Of a DNA stretch of 15,762 nucleotides, positions 7,632-15,479 are shown piece by piece. The position numbers were made by a program, and so were the translations under genes. The stretch comes from Saprospiraceae bacterium (GTDB lineage: Bacteria > Bacteroidota > Bacteroidia > Chitinophagales > Saprospiraceae), in the NCBI GenBank assembly GCA_027009605.1, contig JALVCY010000125.1, positions 1 through 15,762 on the forward strand. The letters run 5' to 3'. Each line of letters begins with the position of its first letter. Position 1 is the stretch's first letter. Under the pieces are notes generated by a model. It was not told the origin of the DNA. It was given only the letters and a program-made list of their open reading frames with translations, and ran no database searches.

Positions 7632-8001
7632 AAAGTAATGAAATAGTGTTTAGCCCGTGTCGTTGATGGCTACATCCCAGTGATGCTCTAACAATTACAA
7701 AATGGACATCACTTTAAACGGGAATTAGGCCTGTTGTACGGGGAAAACGGCAAAATCGCCTCCCCAAAAGAGACTGCTCAATTCAGATTTTTTTTGGTAA
7801 AAATTAAAAAATTCCAAAAAAATGAAAAAAATGACAGCCTAAAACGCCAAAAAAGTACTTTTTTTAAGTATAAAGTGCTATTTTTCAACGGAAAACGGAT
7901 TAAAATTCAAAAAATTCTGTATCTTTCGGCGAATTTATCATTCTTCACTTAGTAACACATCAAACTTTGAAGTGCTTTTTGTTTAAACGAAAAATCTAAT
8001 C
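7615..8001. other. Divergent intergenic region
   Basis: This region separates the minus-strand PBP gene from the plus-strand DUF1508 gene and should carry the promoters of both. I see no gene. A weak hairpin (GGGGA/TCCCC with GGC/GCC inside) lies at 7740-7765. Bases about 7785-7915 are very A-rich and give only low-complexity Lys/Phe/Asn-rich reading frames. Confidence 0.5.
7920..7927 (+). promoter_or_regulatory. Possible -7 box for the DUF1508 protein gene
   Basis: TATCTTTC differs from TAnnTTTG only at the last base and lies 74 bases upstream of the start codon. There is no clear TTTG at the expected upstream distance, although the region before it is A/T-rich. Confidence 0.35.
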
Positions 8002-10950
8002 ATGAGAATCAGGCTTTACCAAAAGACAGAGGACAATCTGTTTTATTTCCAATTTTTGACCAAAGAAGGGCAATTAATCTTGGACAGTCAGGGCTACCAA
8101 TCAAAAGATGGTAGAAACAATGGCGTCAATTCCGTAAAAACCAATGCTGCGATTGCAGAGCGTTATGAGACGCATACGGACGGAGACAAACATTATTTTA
8201 TCCTAAAAGCAGCCAATAACCAAGAAATCGCAAGAAGTGCCACCTTTGCTTCTTATGATGAAATGGTTGCAGCTATGAATACTTTGTACACCAAAGCCGG
8301 TGGCAAAGGCAATCCCCCGGCTCAAAAGAGCAGTAAAGAATATGCCGGTAAAAAAGGGGATGATAACTATCGCCCTTTAGCTTTTTATGAAAAGAATACC
8401 GCCAATGTCGAGCATGGATTTGGCTCTTTTGCGACGGACGATGGACATTATTTCTTTGCTTTTAATGTGGACGGTAAGTCTATTTTGATTAGTGAGTCTT
8501 ATACTTCATCTAGTGGACGAAATAATGGCATTGAGTCGGTTACCAAAAATATGAAGATTGCTGATCGGTATGTCCGCAAGGTACATCCTAATGGAAAGCA
8601 TTATTTTAACCTGTTAGCCGGTAATAAACAAGAGATTGCAACGAGCCGTTGGTTTGATAGTGAAGCGGAGATGAATGATGCGATTGCTACCTTAATGGGT
8701 GGAGGTCAAGGTAAAGGTACAGGGGAATTAGTTGCTAGAACGGGATATAAAGCTCATGTCTCTATCGAAGCTCCGGTAGTTACCGACGAAGCACCAAAAG
8801 AAAAGAAACCTAGAAAAAAACGGAAAAAGAGTACCAAGCCAAAGGTGGAGAAAGTCTATTTGAAGGATGGTAATTACATGTTTAATGATGTTACTTACCA
8901 AACCATGCGCAGTGGTAACGGAAAACACTATTTTTCCTTCAAAAATAAGGAAGGTAAGACAATCTTACTGAATGCGAATGTCCGCGGATTTGATACGGAA
9001 GCTGATGTAGATGCCGCCATCGACCGGGTGATGAAATATGCGCCTTACGAAAAGAATTATGAAGGTAAGACCACCAAAAATGGAAAGTACTACTACTACC
9101 TTAACGACGACGACGGTAATCACGTAGGAAAAAGCTTTTTCTTTAATACTCCCGATGAGATGCAAGCGGCTATCGGTCTCTTTATTGGGGATGTGAAAGC
9201 GGCTGCGGCACCGGAAGTCCCGGCCAAGAAGGAAGCTAAAGTGGATGATTATTTGCCTTGTGGGGATTACTCCGGTGGCGAGTGGTTTCATACTTTCTTT
9301 AGAGGGGATAGAGAAGAGTATTATTTTGCATTTAACAGCCCTGACGGAAAAACTTACTTGCGCTCCGAAGGATATACCACCGAAAAAGCTAGAGATAACG
9401 GTATCGAGTCTGTGAAGAAAAATGCACCTATCGAAGCCCGTTGGACGACCGGTACAGCAATGAACGATAAATATTATTACTATGCACTTAAAGCCGGTAA
9501 TCACCAAGAGATTGCTCGTAGTTGTTACTATAACTCTAAGGCAGAAATGGAATCTGCTTTTGCTTGGGTAACCGGAGAGCAGTCTATCTTAGGAGCAGGT
9601 GCAAAATATGTCGATGGTAAATGGTGGACAGCTTACATGTTACGTATGAAGGCTGAAGAAGAAGCCGCTGCTGCTAAAAAACAAGAAGAATTGCGCTTAG
9701 CCGCTGCCGCCAAAGAAGAAGAAGAGAAAAAAGCTGCCGCTGCCGCTGCTGCTGCCTTGGCATTAAAACAGAAAGAAGAAGCCGAAGCCAAACGCAAAGC
9801 GGAAGCTGAAGCCGAGGCTAAACGCAAAGCCGAAGAAGAAGCTGCTCGCTTGAAAGCGGAAGCCGAAGCTGCTGCTAAAAAGCAGGAAGAATTGCGCTTG
9901 GCCAAAGAAGAAGAAGAGAAAAAAGCTGCTGCTGCCGCTGCTGCCGCCGCTGCTGCTGCCTTGGCACTAAAACAAAAAGAAGAAGCTGCCGCAAAATTAA
10001 AAGCGGAAGAAGAAGCTAAGCGCAAAGCAGAAGCAGAAGCCGCTCGCTTGAAAGCAGAAGCAGAAGCTAAACGCAAAGCCGAAGAAGAAAAGTTGAGATT
10101 AGCGGCTGTGAAGAAGGAAGAAGAAGCTAAAAAAGCGAAAGCTGCTGCCGCTGCTGCCGCTGCTGCTACCGCCGCATTCCTTTCTCGGAAGGTCAGTGAT
10201 AACGACTACATGCACTGTAATGAATACAAAGGCCATGCCGTCAATGATAAACTGAACAGAGTGGCCATGTTTAAAAGAAATGGCAAATTCTACTTCGCTG
10301 TCTATGATACCGGTGGAAATGTCAAGCTTCGTAGTGAAGCCTTCGAATCGGTTAAGGATAGAGATACCATCTTAGAAGCGGTTCTTCGTTTGCTAAACAA
10401 CAAAGACGCTTACCACAAAATTGAAAAGGGCGACAAATACTGGAGCATCCTAAAAGATAAGTCCGGTAGAGAATTGGGTCGTACTTGCGTAGAAAAAGTG
10501 AAGAAGGCGGCTGCTGTCGTCGCACCGGCTGCCGCTGCTGCCGCAACGGTTGCTGCTGCGCCCGTAGTGACCAAAGAAGTGGTTAAGGAAAAGAAGAAAG
10601 GAGGATTTGCATGGTTGTGGTGGTTGTTGATTCCTTTGCTATTGCTCGGAGCTTGGTTCTTGATTAAAGGATGTGATGGCTGTAATGCTAAACCAACGCC
10701 TCCGCCAATCAAGGAAGAAGTCAAGCACGAAGAGCCAAAAGTCGAAGAACCGGCTACAGTGCAAAAGTCTGAAGAAGAGTTGGCCGCAGAAAAAGAAGAG
10801 CAAGAAAAGGCAGATGCCGAAACACAACGTAGAATCGTCGAAGAAAAAGCGATTAGAGAGCGCGAAGCTAAAGAAGCGAGAGAAAGAGAGCGTAGAACTC
10901 CGGCTATCGGTGTTGAAGCAGGTTTTGAAAGAGTCAATGAACACAAATAA
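8002..10950 (+). CDS. Multi-DUF1508 (YegP-like) protein with coiled coil and C-terminal membrane segment
   Basis: A 982-residue protein without a signal peptide. It carries about ten DUF1508/YegP-like units arranged as five pairs: about 12-95, 148-230, 306-392, 438-520 and 758-835. Units show the family pattern FYF-x-L-x-x-GxxIxxS followed by NNGIESV (NNGVNSV 39-45, NNGIESV 174-180, DNGIESV 465-471). Residues about 548-726 form an Ala/Glu/Lys/Arg-rich helix resembling TolA, separating pairs four and five. A membrane segment (about 868-888, AWLWWLLIPLLLLGAWFLI) is preceded by KEKKKGG and followed by GCDGC, so the N-terminal part is probably cytoplasmic and the acidic/basic 90-residue tail periplasmic. 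E. coli YegP has only two units and no firm function, so the role here is unknown; a scaffold linking cytoplasm and envelope is a guess. The gene is followed by a strong terminator and appears to be monocistronic. Confidence 0.9.
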   Translation: MRIRLYQKTEDNLFYFQFLTKEGQLILDSQGYQSKDGRNNGVNSVKTNAAIAERYETHTDGDKHYFILKAANNQEIARSATFASYDEMVAAMNTLYTKAGGKGNPPAQKSSKEYAGKKGDDNYRPLAFYEKNTANVEHGFGSFATDDGHYFFAFNVDGKSILISESYTSSSGRNNGIESVTKNMKIADRYVRKVHPNGKHYFNLLAGNKQEIATSRWFDSEAEMNDAIATLMGGGQGKGTGELVARTGYKAHVSIEAPVVTDEAPKEKKPRKKRKKSTKPKVEKVYLKDGNYMFNDVTYQTMRSGNGKHYFSFKNKEGKTILLNANVRGFDTEADVDAAIDRVMKYAPYEKNYEGKTTKNGKYYYYLNDDDGNHVGKSFFFNTPDEMQAAIGLFIGDVKAAAAPEVPAKKEAKVDDYLPCGDYSGGEWFHTFFRGDREEYYFAFNSPDGKTYLRSEGYTTEKARDNGIESVKKNAPIEARWTTGTAMNDKYYYYALKAGNHQEIARSCYYNSKAEMESAFAWVTGEQSILGAGAKYVDGKWWTAYMLRMKAEEEAAAAKKQEELRLAAAAKEEEEKKAAAAAAAALALKQKEEAEAKRKAEAEAEAKRKAEEEAARLKAEAEAAAKKQEELRLAKEEEEKKAAAAAAAAAAAALALKQKEEAAAKLKAEEEAKRKAEAEAARLKAEAEAKRKAEEEKLRLAAVKKEEEAKKAKAAAAAAAAATAAFLSRKVSDNDYMHCNEYKGHAVNDKLNRVAMFKRNGKFYFAVYDTGGNVKLRSEAFESVKDRDTILEAVLRLLNNKDAYHKIEKGDKYWSILKDKSGRELGRTCVEKVKKAAAVVAPAAAAAATVAAAPVVTKEVVKEKKKGGFAWLWWLLIPLLLLGAWFLIKGCDGCNAKPTPPPIKEEVKHEEPKVEEPATVQKSEEELAAEKEEQEKADAETQRRIVEEKAIREREAKEARERERRTPAIGVEAGFERVNEHK
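9676..10077 (+). repeat. Imperfect 201-bp tandem repeat coding the coiled coil
   Basis: The segment starting KKQEELRLA at residue 559 recurs at residue 626, an offset of 67 codons. Both copies continue with KEEEEKK, a poly-Ala run, ALALKQKEE and AKRKAE blocks. The Ala runs differ in length and are coded by mixed GCT/GCC codons, which points to slippage or duplication during evolution of this region. Confidence 0.75.
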
Positions 10951-10989
10951 ATTGATCTTTTAATCTTTTCGATGCCTTCGAAAATAATT

Positions 10990-11031
10990 GTGGACATTAT
11001 GCGCTATTTTTGCATGATGTCCACTTTTTTT
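10990..11031 (+). terminator. Intrinsic terminator of the DUF1508 gene
   Basis: A 13-bp stem, GTGGACATTATGC with GCATGATGTCCAC (one G-U type pair), surrounds a nine-base loop and is followed by seven T. It starts 39 bases after the stop codon. The T-run ends only 16 bases before the next start codon. Confidence 0.93.
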
Positions 11032-11047
11032 GTAAAAGCACATAATA

Positions 11048-12133
11048 ATGGATTTTAGAAAATGGATTTTCTTACCGATTTTTTTGATTTTGGCTTTTTG
11101 CAATGCACCTGATACCAAAGGAAAACCAAATCAACACCCGGCGGTTAAAAAAATCAACTACAGACACCGCTCTATAACATTTGTTATTGGTGAAGACAAA
11201 AGCGCCAATAAATATTATACCAATGCCGCCCAATATTTTAGACAACATGATACCGGGGAAAACAATCAAGTGATTATCTCCCCTTTGTCCCTAGTAGAAA
11301 TCTTAAATTACTTAAATACCATTTCGGCAAATGAACGCTGGGATAAGATTAATATCGTCTCTCATGGAAATTCTTGGACCGGTCTAGCCATAAAGATTCT
11401 TCCTCATGGAAATCGAACCATGCTGGAAACCATACTGGATGCCCAAAAAGAAAATAAAATCCCACGACTTCGCACGGGCATTTATGATGAAAAGTCCCAT
11501 GTAGTTTTATATGCTTGCGGCTTGGGGCTGGATAAACCATTAATGTACAAGCTCCAAGAGATTTTTTCGGCAGATAGGAGTCCGAAAATAACTTCTACCA
11601 AGTTATTTAATATTTTTTCGGTGGGGCCATCGACCTCTGCTCACTCCTTAGCCTATTTCTATAATTCTTTTTACAAACCCAATCACTATCTGGGAAAGCA
11701 TAATTTGGCCAAGCAACTGACCCAACGCTATCCTGATGAAGACATTGATTGGTTGGCCGCACTTTCGCGAAAGCTACCCAAAGAACCGGGACAACCTTTT
11801 TCGTACAAGTACTATATCCCTATTCATTGGACTGAAGTCTATCAGGACAAACAAAATCGACCCCGGCTAAAAACGGAAGATGATATTATCAGTTGGATTT
11901 TGAATCAACCGGAATTTTTGCATTTGGTCGAAGATTATGGCATCCCACTAAATAAATATCAGTGGTCTGTTCGGTATATAAATTACACCAATGACTTAGG
12001 AGAAACCAAACCGGCGATGTCCATTAAAGGCAAAACCGTTGTGATGAGTGTGCTCAAAGAATTAATCGACCCGGAAACCAAAGAGCCCTATGTCCCGGCT
12101 CTCGACAATGAAGAATTTTTTATGTCCCTATGA
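11048..12133 (+). CDS. Exported protein with caspase/CHAT-like His-Gly and Ala-Cys signature
   Basis: A 361-residue protein. Residues 1-18 are hydrophobic (WIFLPIFLILAFC) and look like a signal peptide. C18 could be a lipoprotein cysteine, but the Phe before it is atypical for a lipobox. The core has strand-like INIVSHGNSW with H106-G107 and, 51 residues later, VVLYACGLG with C157. A His-Gly and a later Ala-Cys after hydrophobic strands, about 50 residues apart, is the arrangement of the catalytic dyad in caspase-fold families (caspases, clostripain, CHAT, DUF4347). I infer a fold of this kind; peptidase activity is not shown and the rest of the protein is unfamiliar. An unrelated family using HG and AC by chance remains possible. 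The stop overlaps the next start as ATGA, which indicates translational coupling to the GHMP kinase. The start is the ATG at 11048, just past the upstream terminator. Confidence 0.82.
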   Translation: MDFRKWIFLPIFLILAFCNAPDTKGKPNQHPAVKKINYRHRSITFVIGEDKSANKYYTNAAQYFRQHDTGENNQVIISPLSLVEILNYLNTISANERWDKINIVSHGNSWTGLAIKILPHGNRTMLETILDAQKENKIPRLRTGIYDEKSHVVLYACGLGLDKPLMYKLQEIFSADRSPKITSTKLFNIFSVGPSTSAHSLAYFYNSFYKPNHYLGKHNLAKQLTQRYPDEDIDWLAALSRKLPKEPGQPFSYKYYIPIHWTEVYQDKQNRPRLKTEDDIISWILNQPEFLHLVEDYGIPLNKYQWSVRYINYTNDLGETKPAMSIKGKTVVMSVLKELIDPETKEPYVPALDNEEFFMSL

Positions 12134-12969
12134 CCAATAAATCCTATCCCGCCAAATTACTCCTTTTTGGAGAATATACCGTACTCCATGGGGGCAGTGC
12201 GCTAGCGATTCCCTATTCGGACTATTCCGGGCAATGGGCTTTTTTGCCGCAAGGCCAAACGGCTTCGCACTCCTTAAAGCCATTTCTTCGATATCTCCAA
12301 TCCATATCATTGGCGCACTTGGATTTAGCTGCTTTCGCAAAAGATGTAGCGCAGGGGCTGGCCTTTGTTTCTACGATTCCGGTAGGCTATGGGGCAGGGA
12401 GTTCCGGAAGTCTTTGTGCGGCTATTTGGGGGCGATATGGAGCAACCGTAGAAGATATTACTGAGCTAAAATCTATTTTTATCCAAATGGAATCCTTTTT
12501 TCATGGTGAAAGCTCGGGGCTGGATCCATTAGTCAGCTTTCTGAACCGGCCTGTTTTGCTGAGCCCCAAAGGTTTGGAAGTACTCGAAGCCGGGGAACTG
12601 CCACAAATGATAACGGTCTATGATTCTAAGATGGCCCGGAGTACGGCTCCTTTGGTTCAGTGGTATCATCAAGAAATAGCGGCGAATCCCCATTTTAAAG
12701 ACCAAGTTGTCCACCGGCTTTTGCCCTTAAATACGCAAGCGATATCCGCATTTCTAAACCAAGATGAGCAAGCTCTAAAAAAAGCTTTTCAAGCCATTAG
12801 CTTATGGCAATTGGAGTATTTTCGCCCATTGATTCCGGATGCCATCTTCTCTATTTGGCAAGCCAAGCTGGAGCAGCAGCAGTATCTTAAAATCTGTGGA
12901 GCCGGTGGCGGTGGTTTTTTCTTTATGATGAACCCAAAAAACAATAATTCTGCAAAGAAAAATACTTAA
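12130..12969 (+). CDS. GHMP kinase, mevalonate-kinase-like
   Basis: A 279-residue cytoplasmic small-molecule kinase. The three GHMP motifs are present: PAKLLLFGEYTVLHGG (7-22); the ATP-binding PVGYGAGSSGSLCA (84-97, compare PxGxGLGSSAA); and KICGAGGGGFFF (254-265). E121 in FIQMESFFHG and D132 in SSGLDPLVSF fit the metal ligand and catalytic Asp of mevalonate kinases. In Bacteroidota proteins of this type are annotated as mevalonate kinase or GHMP kinase. If so, it phosphorylates mevalonate in isoprenoid precursor synthesis, but substrate cannot be read from the motifs alone. The C-terminus ends only about 15 residues after motif 3, in a low-complexity NNNSAKKNT tail, which is short for the family. 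It overlaps the upstream gene by four bases (ATGA). Its stop lies 40 bases before a MITE-like insertion. Confidence 0.88.
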   Translation: MTNKSYPAKLLLFGEYTVLHGGSALAIPYSDYSGQWAFLPQGQTASHSLKPFLRYLQSISLAHLDLAAFAKDVAQGLAFVSTIPVGYGAGSSGSLCAAIWGRYGATVEDITELKSIFIQMESFFHGESSGLDPLVSFLNRPVLLSPKGLEVLEAGELPQMITVYDSKMARSTAPLVQWYHQEIAANPHFKDQVVHRLLPLNTQAISAFLNQDEQALKKAFQAISLWQLEYFRPLIPDAIFSIWQAKLEQQQYLKICGAGGGGFFFMMNPKNNNSAKKNT

Positions 12970-13009
12970 TAATTAGACTTATGCCCTATCTTGCAATCTT
13001 AAAAAACAA

Positions 13010-13172
13010 GTAACTGTTTAGGTGCTCCTATTTTAGGGCAAAAAATAGGCATTTTTGTGGATGTTGAAGCTACAATTTTTGAAGCGTAGCTGGGCTACGT
13101 GAAAAAATTTTAGCAAAAACAGGTGCAAAAAGGGCATTTTTTAACCAAAATAGTGGGTATCTAAACAGTTAC
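13010..13172. mobile_element. Complete 163-bp MITE-like element (IS66-type ends)
   Basis: The element is bounded by perfect 12-bp inverted termini, GTAACTGTTTAG and CTAAACAGTTAC, and the two halves pair imperfectly along the full length around an apex at CGTAGCTGGGCTACG. The flanks are AAAAACAA (13002-13009) and CAAAACAA (13173-13180), an 8-bp direct repeat with one mismatch. Termini beginning GTAA and 8-bp target duplications are characteristic of the IS66 family. There is no transposase, so this would be a non-autonomous derivative. It ends 13 bases before the ftcD start codon, so the ftcD leader lies largely inside it. A second copy's end is at 1-76. Confidence 0.75.
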
Positions 13173-13185
13173 CAAAACAAAGTCC

Positions 13186-14865
13186 ATGCAACAACTCATA
13201 GAATGCGTCCCTAACTTTAGCGAAGGGCGCAATCCTGAAATCATTAAAGCCATAACGGAGGCTATTCAGTCCGTAGAATCCGTTCAATTACTCGATGTCG
13301 ATCCCGGCAAAGCAACCAATAGAACCGTCGTTACTTTTGTCGGCGCACCGGATGATGTGGTTGAAGCAGCCTTTCGGGGTATTCAAAAAGCAGCCGAACT
13401 CATAGATATGCGGGCGCACAGCGGGGCACACCCGCGTATGGGGGCGACGGATGTTTGTCCTATGATACCCATTTCGGGCATAACCATTGAAGAAACGGTC
13501 GCTTACGCCAAAAAATTAGGAGAAAAAGTCGGCAAAGAGCTGCAAATTCCGGTTTACCTTTATGAATCCGCTGCGAGCACACCGGATCGACGGAATTTAG
13601 CGGTCATTAGAGCCGGAGAGTACGAAGGCTTTGGGAAGAAAATCAAAGAAAAAAAATGGAAGCCTGATTTTGGCCCCGCCAAGATTGGGGCGGCTGGTGC
13701 AACCGTGATAGGCGTCCGCGATTTTTTGATTGCCTATAACATCAATCTGAATACAACGTCTGTACGTCGAGCCAATTCGGTCGCCTTCGATATACGGGAA
13801 AAGGGTCGAATAAAAAGGAAAGGAAACCCCATTCTTGGCGAGATTGTCAAGGACAAAGAAGGCAATCCTTTGCGTACACCGGGGAGTTTGAAAGGAGTAA
13901 AAGCCATCGGTTGGTACATCGAAGAATATGGCATTGCGCAAGTGAGTATGAATATTACGGATATCCGGAGTGTACCCTTGCATATTGCTTTTGAAGAAAG
14001 TCAGAAAAGTGCCATTCGGCGGGGAATGGTGGTGTCCGGTTCTGAATTAGTCGGGATGGTTCCACTTAAAGTATTAACGGATGCCGGCAAGTATTTTTTG
14101 CGTAAGCAGAAACGATCTACCGGAGTGTCGGAAAAGGAACTGATTCATATTGCCGTAAAATCTATGGGCTTGGATGATTTAGTGCCGTTTGATCCTGCAC
14201 AAAAAATTATTGAGTACAGCTTGCGCCAAAACGGGGGCAGATTGGTTGATATGAATTTGGTGGATTTTGCAGATTTGACAGCTTCAGAAGCACCGGCTCC
14301 CGGTGGGGGCTCTATTGCGGCTTATGTGGGGGCATTGGGCGCTTCTTTAGGCGCCATGGTGGGCAATCTGTCGGCCGGCAAACGGGGCTGGGAGAACCGG
14401 ATTAATTATTTCTCATCTTATGCGGAGCAAGGGCAAGAAATAAAACGACAATTGCTACACCTTGTGGATGAAGATACCTTGGCTTTTACCCAAATCATGA
14501 ATGCCTTTAGAATGCCAAAGGCAACTGATGAAGATAAAAAAGCCCGTAGCCAAGCCATTCAAGAAGCGACAATCTATGCTACCCAAATTCCATTAAAAAC
14601 AATGGAAGTCGCTTTTGAGTCCATTGAGTTGTGCAAGGCGATGGCCAAAAAAGGCAATCCAAACTCTATCTCAGATGCCGCCGTAGGGGCACTCTGTACT
14701 AAGACCGCCATCCAAGGCGCTTGGCTCAACGTTCGCATTAATGCCAAAGACATCAAAGACGAAGTTATAAAAAATCAAATACTTGAAAAGGCAAAAGCCA
14801 TAGCCAAAAAAACAGATTCTGCCGTGAATGGAATTCTCCGGACGGTGAATAATGTGATTGGGTAA
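13186..14865 (+). CDS. ftcD: Bifunctional glutamate formimidoyltransferase / formimidoyl-THF cyclodeaminase
   Basis: A 559-residue cytoplasmic enzyme of normal length for the fused form (mammalian FTCD is about 541). It transfers the formimino group from formiminoglutamate to tetrahydrofolate and then deaminates it to methenyl-THF, in the histidine-degradation/folate pathway. The N-terminal transferase domain shows CVPNFSEGRN (7-16), NRTVVTFVG (45-53) and AHSGAHPRMGATDVCP (77-92), with H82 at the position of the catalytic His of the mammalian enzyme. Its second subdomain includes VSMNITD (253-259). The cyclodeaminase domain runs from about 355 to 559, with APAPGGGSIAAYVGALGASL (369-388), DEDTLAF (428-434) and SISDAAVGALCT (494-505). 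No hut gene for histidine ammonia-lyase, urocanase or imidazolonepropionase is seen nearby. The start follows a MITE-like element by 13 bases, with no clear Shine-Dalgarno sequence, as is usual in Bacteroidota. Confidence 0.97.
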   Translation: MQQLIECVPNFSEGRNPEIIKAITEAIQSVESVQLLDVDPGKATNRTVVTFVGAPDDVVEAAFRGIQKAAELIDMRAHSGAHPRMGATDVCPMIPISGITIEETVAYAKKLGEKVGKELQIPVYLYESAASTPDRRNLAVIRAGEYEGFGKKIKEKKWKPDFGPAKIGAAGATVIGVRDFLIAYNINLNTTSVRRANSVAFDIREKGRIKRKGNPILGEIVKDKEGNPLRTPGSLKGVKAIGWYIEEYGIAQVSMNITDIRSVPLHIAFEESQKSAIRRGMVVSGSELVGMVPLKVLTDAGKYFLRKQKRSTGVSEKELIHIAVKSMGLDDLVPFDPAQKIIEYSLRQNGGRLVDMNLVDFADLTASEAPAPGGGSIAAYVGALGASLGAMVGNLSAGKRGWENRINYFSSYAEQGQEIKRQLLHLVDEDTLAFTQIMNAFRMPKATDEDKKARSQAIQEATIYATQIPLKTMEVAFESIELCKAMAKKGNPNSISDAAVGALCTKTAIQGAWLNVRINAKDIKDEVIKNQILEKAKAIAKKTDSAVNGILRTVNNVIG

Positions 14866-14877
14866 TGTGGGATGGGG

Positions 14878-14909
14878 CTGCAGGGTTGAATGGGTATTCA
14901 TCCCTGCAG
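14878..14909 (+). terminator. Hairpin downstream of ftcD, probable terminator
   Basis: CTGCAGGG pairs with CCCTGCAG and, across one T-T mismatch, TGAAT pairs with ATTCA around a GGGT loop. It begins 13 bases after the ftcD stop codon. Only a weak T-rich stretch follows, so it may act as an mRNA 3'-end stabiliser rather than a full intrinsic terminator. Confidence 0.65.
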
Positions 14910-15104
14910 TGCCTTTGGTGAATTTTGAAAATCGGGGGCTTTTGTTTTGGGGCGTTCCGGTGCAAAGATAACCAATTGATTGTCAGGGGTGATAAATTCC
15001 AAATTCAGGGTGAACGCAAGAAAGTTTTTATAATATGTTAGTCTATGTGTGCATCATTTCTCACTCAAATTTTAGCAGTCCAATACCAAGAATTTGTAGA
15101 GTTT

Positions 15105-15149
15105 CTTAGTGTAAACTTAGTGTTATCTAAAGTGCTCTTAGTGGTAAGG
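15105..15149 (-). repeat. 45-bp CACTAAG repeat, inverted copy
   Basis: On the minus strand this reads CCTTACCACTAAG, then CACTTTAGA, then ACACTAAG and ACACTAAG. It matches 15435-15479 in opposite orientation at 39 of 45 positions by eye count, with no gaps. Confidence 0.85.
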
Positions 15150-15165
15150 AAAAATGTAATGTCTA

Positions 15166-15205
15166 ACCACTAAGGACACGAAGTTGCCACTAAGAATTCA
15201 CTAAG
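15166..15205 (+). repeat. CACTAAG-type repeat block
   Basis: It contains ACCACTAAGGACACGAAG, then GCCACTAAG and TCACTAAG. It faces the minus-strand copy at 15105-15149 across about 16 bases, so the pair forms a loose inverted repeat. Confidence 0.7.
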
Positions 15206-15250
15206 ATATTGATTATCAATAAGTTAAATACCGCCTTTTTATATAATTTT

Positions 15251-15294
15251 TTATGGGCGCAGTCGGGTTTTGTCCCCTATATTTCGATAAATAA
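15251..15294 (-). repeat. Dispersed repeat, copy 2 (GGGACAAAACCCGACTG family)
   Basis: The reverse complement shares blocks of 12 and 17 identical bases with 103-145. Like copy 1 it lies in non-coding DNA close to other dispersed repeats. Confidence 0.75.
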
Positions 15295-15434
15295 CAAACT
15301 GATTTAACATAAAAAATTAGAATAAATCTTGATTGTAAAAAAAAAGAATCATTAATTATAACTAGATGATAATCAGCCCCTTATCGCGCTCTCGGGCTCA
15401 ATTTTGTACTATTAAGGGGGAGTTCATGCGTTTT

Positions 15435-15479
15435 CCTTACCACTAAGGCCACTTTAGAATACACTAAGACTACACTAAG
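15435..15479 (+). repeat. 45-bp CACTAAG repeat, direct copy
   Basis: The 45 bases match the reverse complement of 15105-15149 at 39 positions. The last 19 bases also match part of the cluster at 4984-5036. Confidence 0.85.

Noticed and set aside
7740..7765. Hairpin considered as a terminator or small RNA
   Set aside because: The stem is broken by a four-base bulge and no T-run follows; neighbouring genes diverge, so no terminator is expected there.
7734..7952. 72-codon Lys/Phe-rich frame in the divergent intergenic region
   Set aside because: TTG start, low-complexity product from A-rich DNA, and it runs through the likely promoter of the DUF1508 gene.
9633..10076. 147-codon minus-strand Ala/Ser/Phe frame
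   Set aside because: It is the antisense shadow of the coiled-coil codons (GCT/GCC, GAA, AAA) of the DUF1508 protein.
9676..10077. Coding repeats considered as a CRISPR or minisatellite array
   Set aside because: The repeats are in frame and explained by an Ala/Glu/Lys coiled coil; there are no regular spacers.
10673..10963. 96-codon Lys/Ser-rich frame in another phase at the end of the DUF1508 gene
   Set aside because: It arises from the charged tail codons of the real gene; I considered a frameshifted C-terminal domain, but the frame is low-complexity and shows no domain motif.
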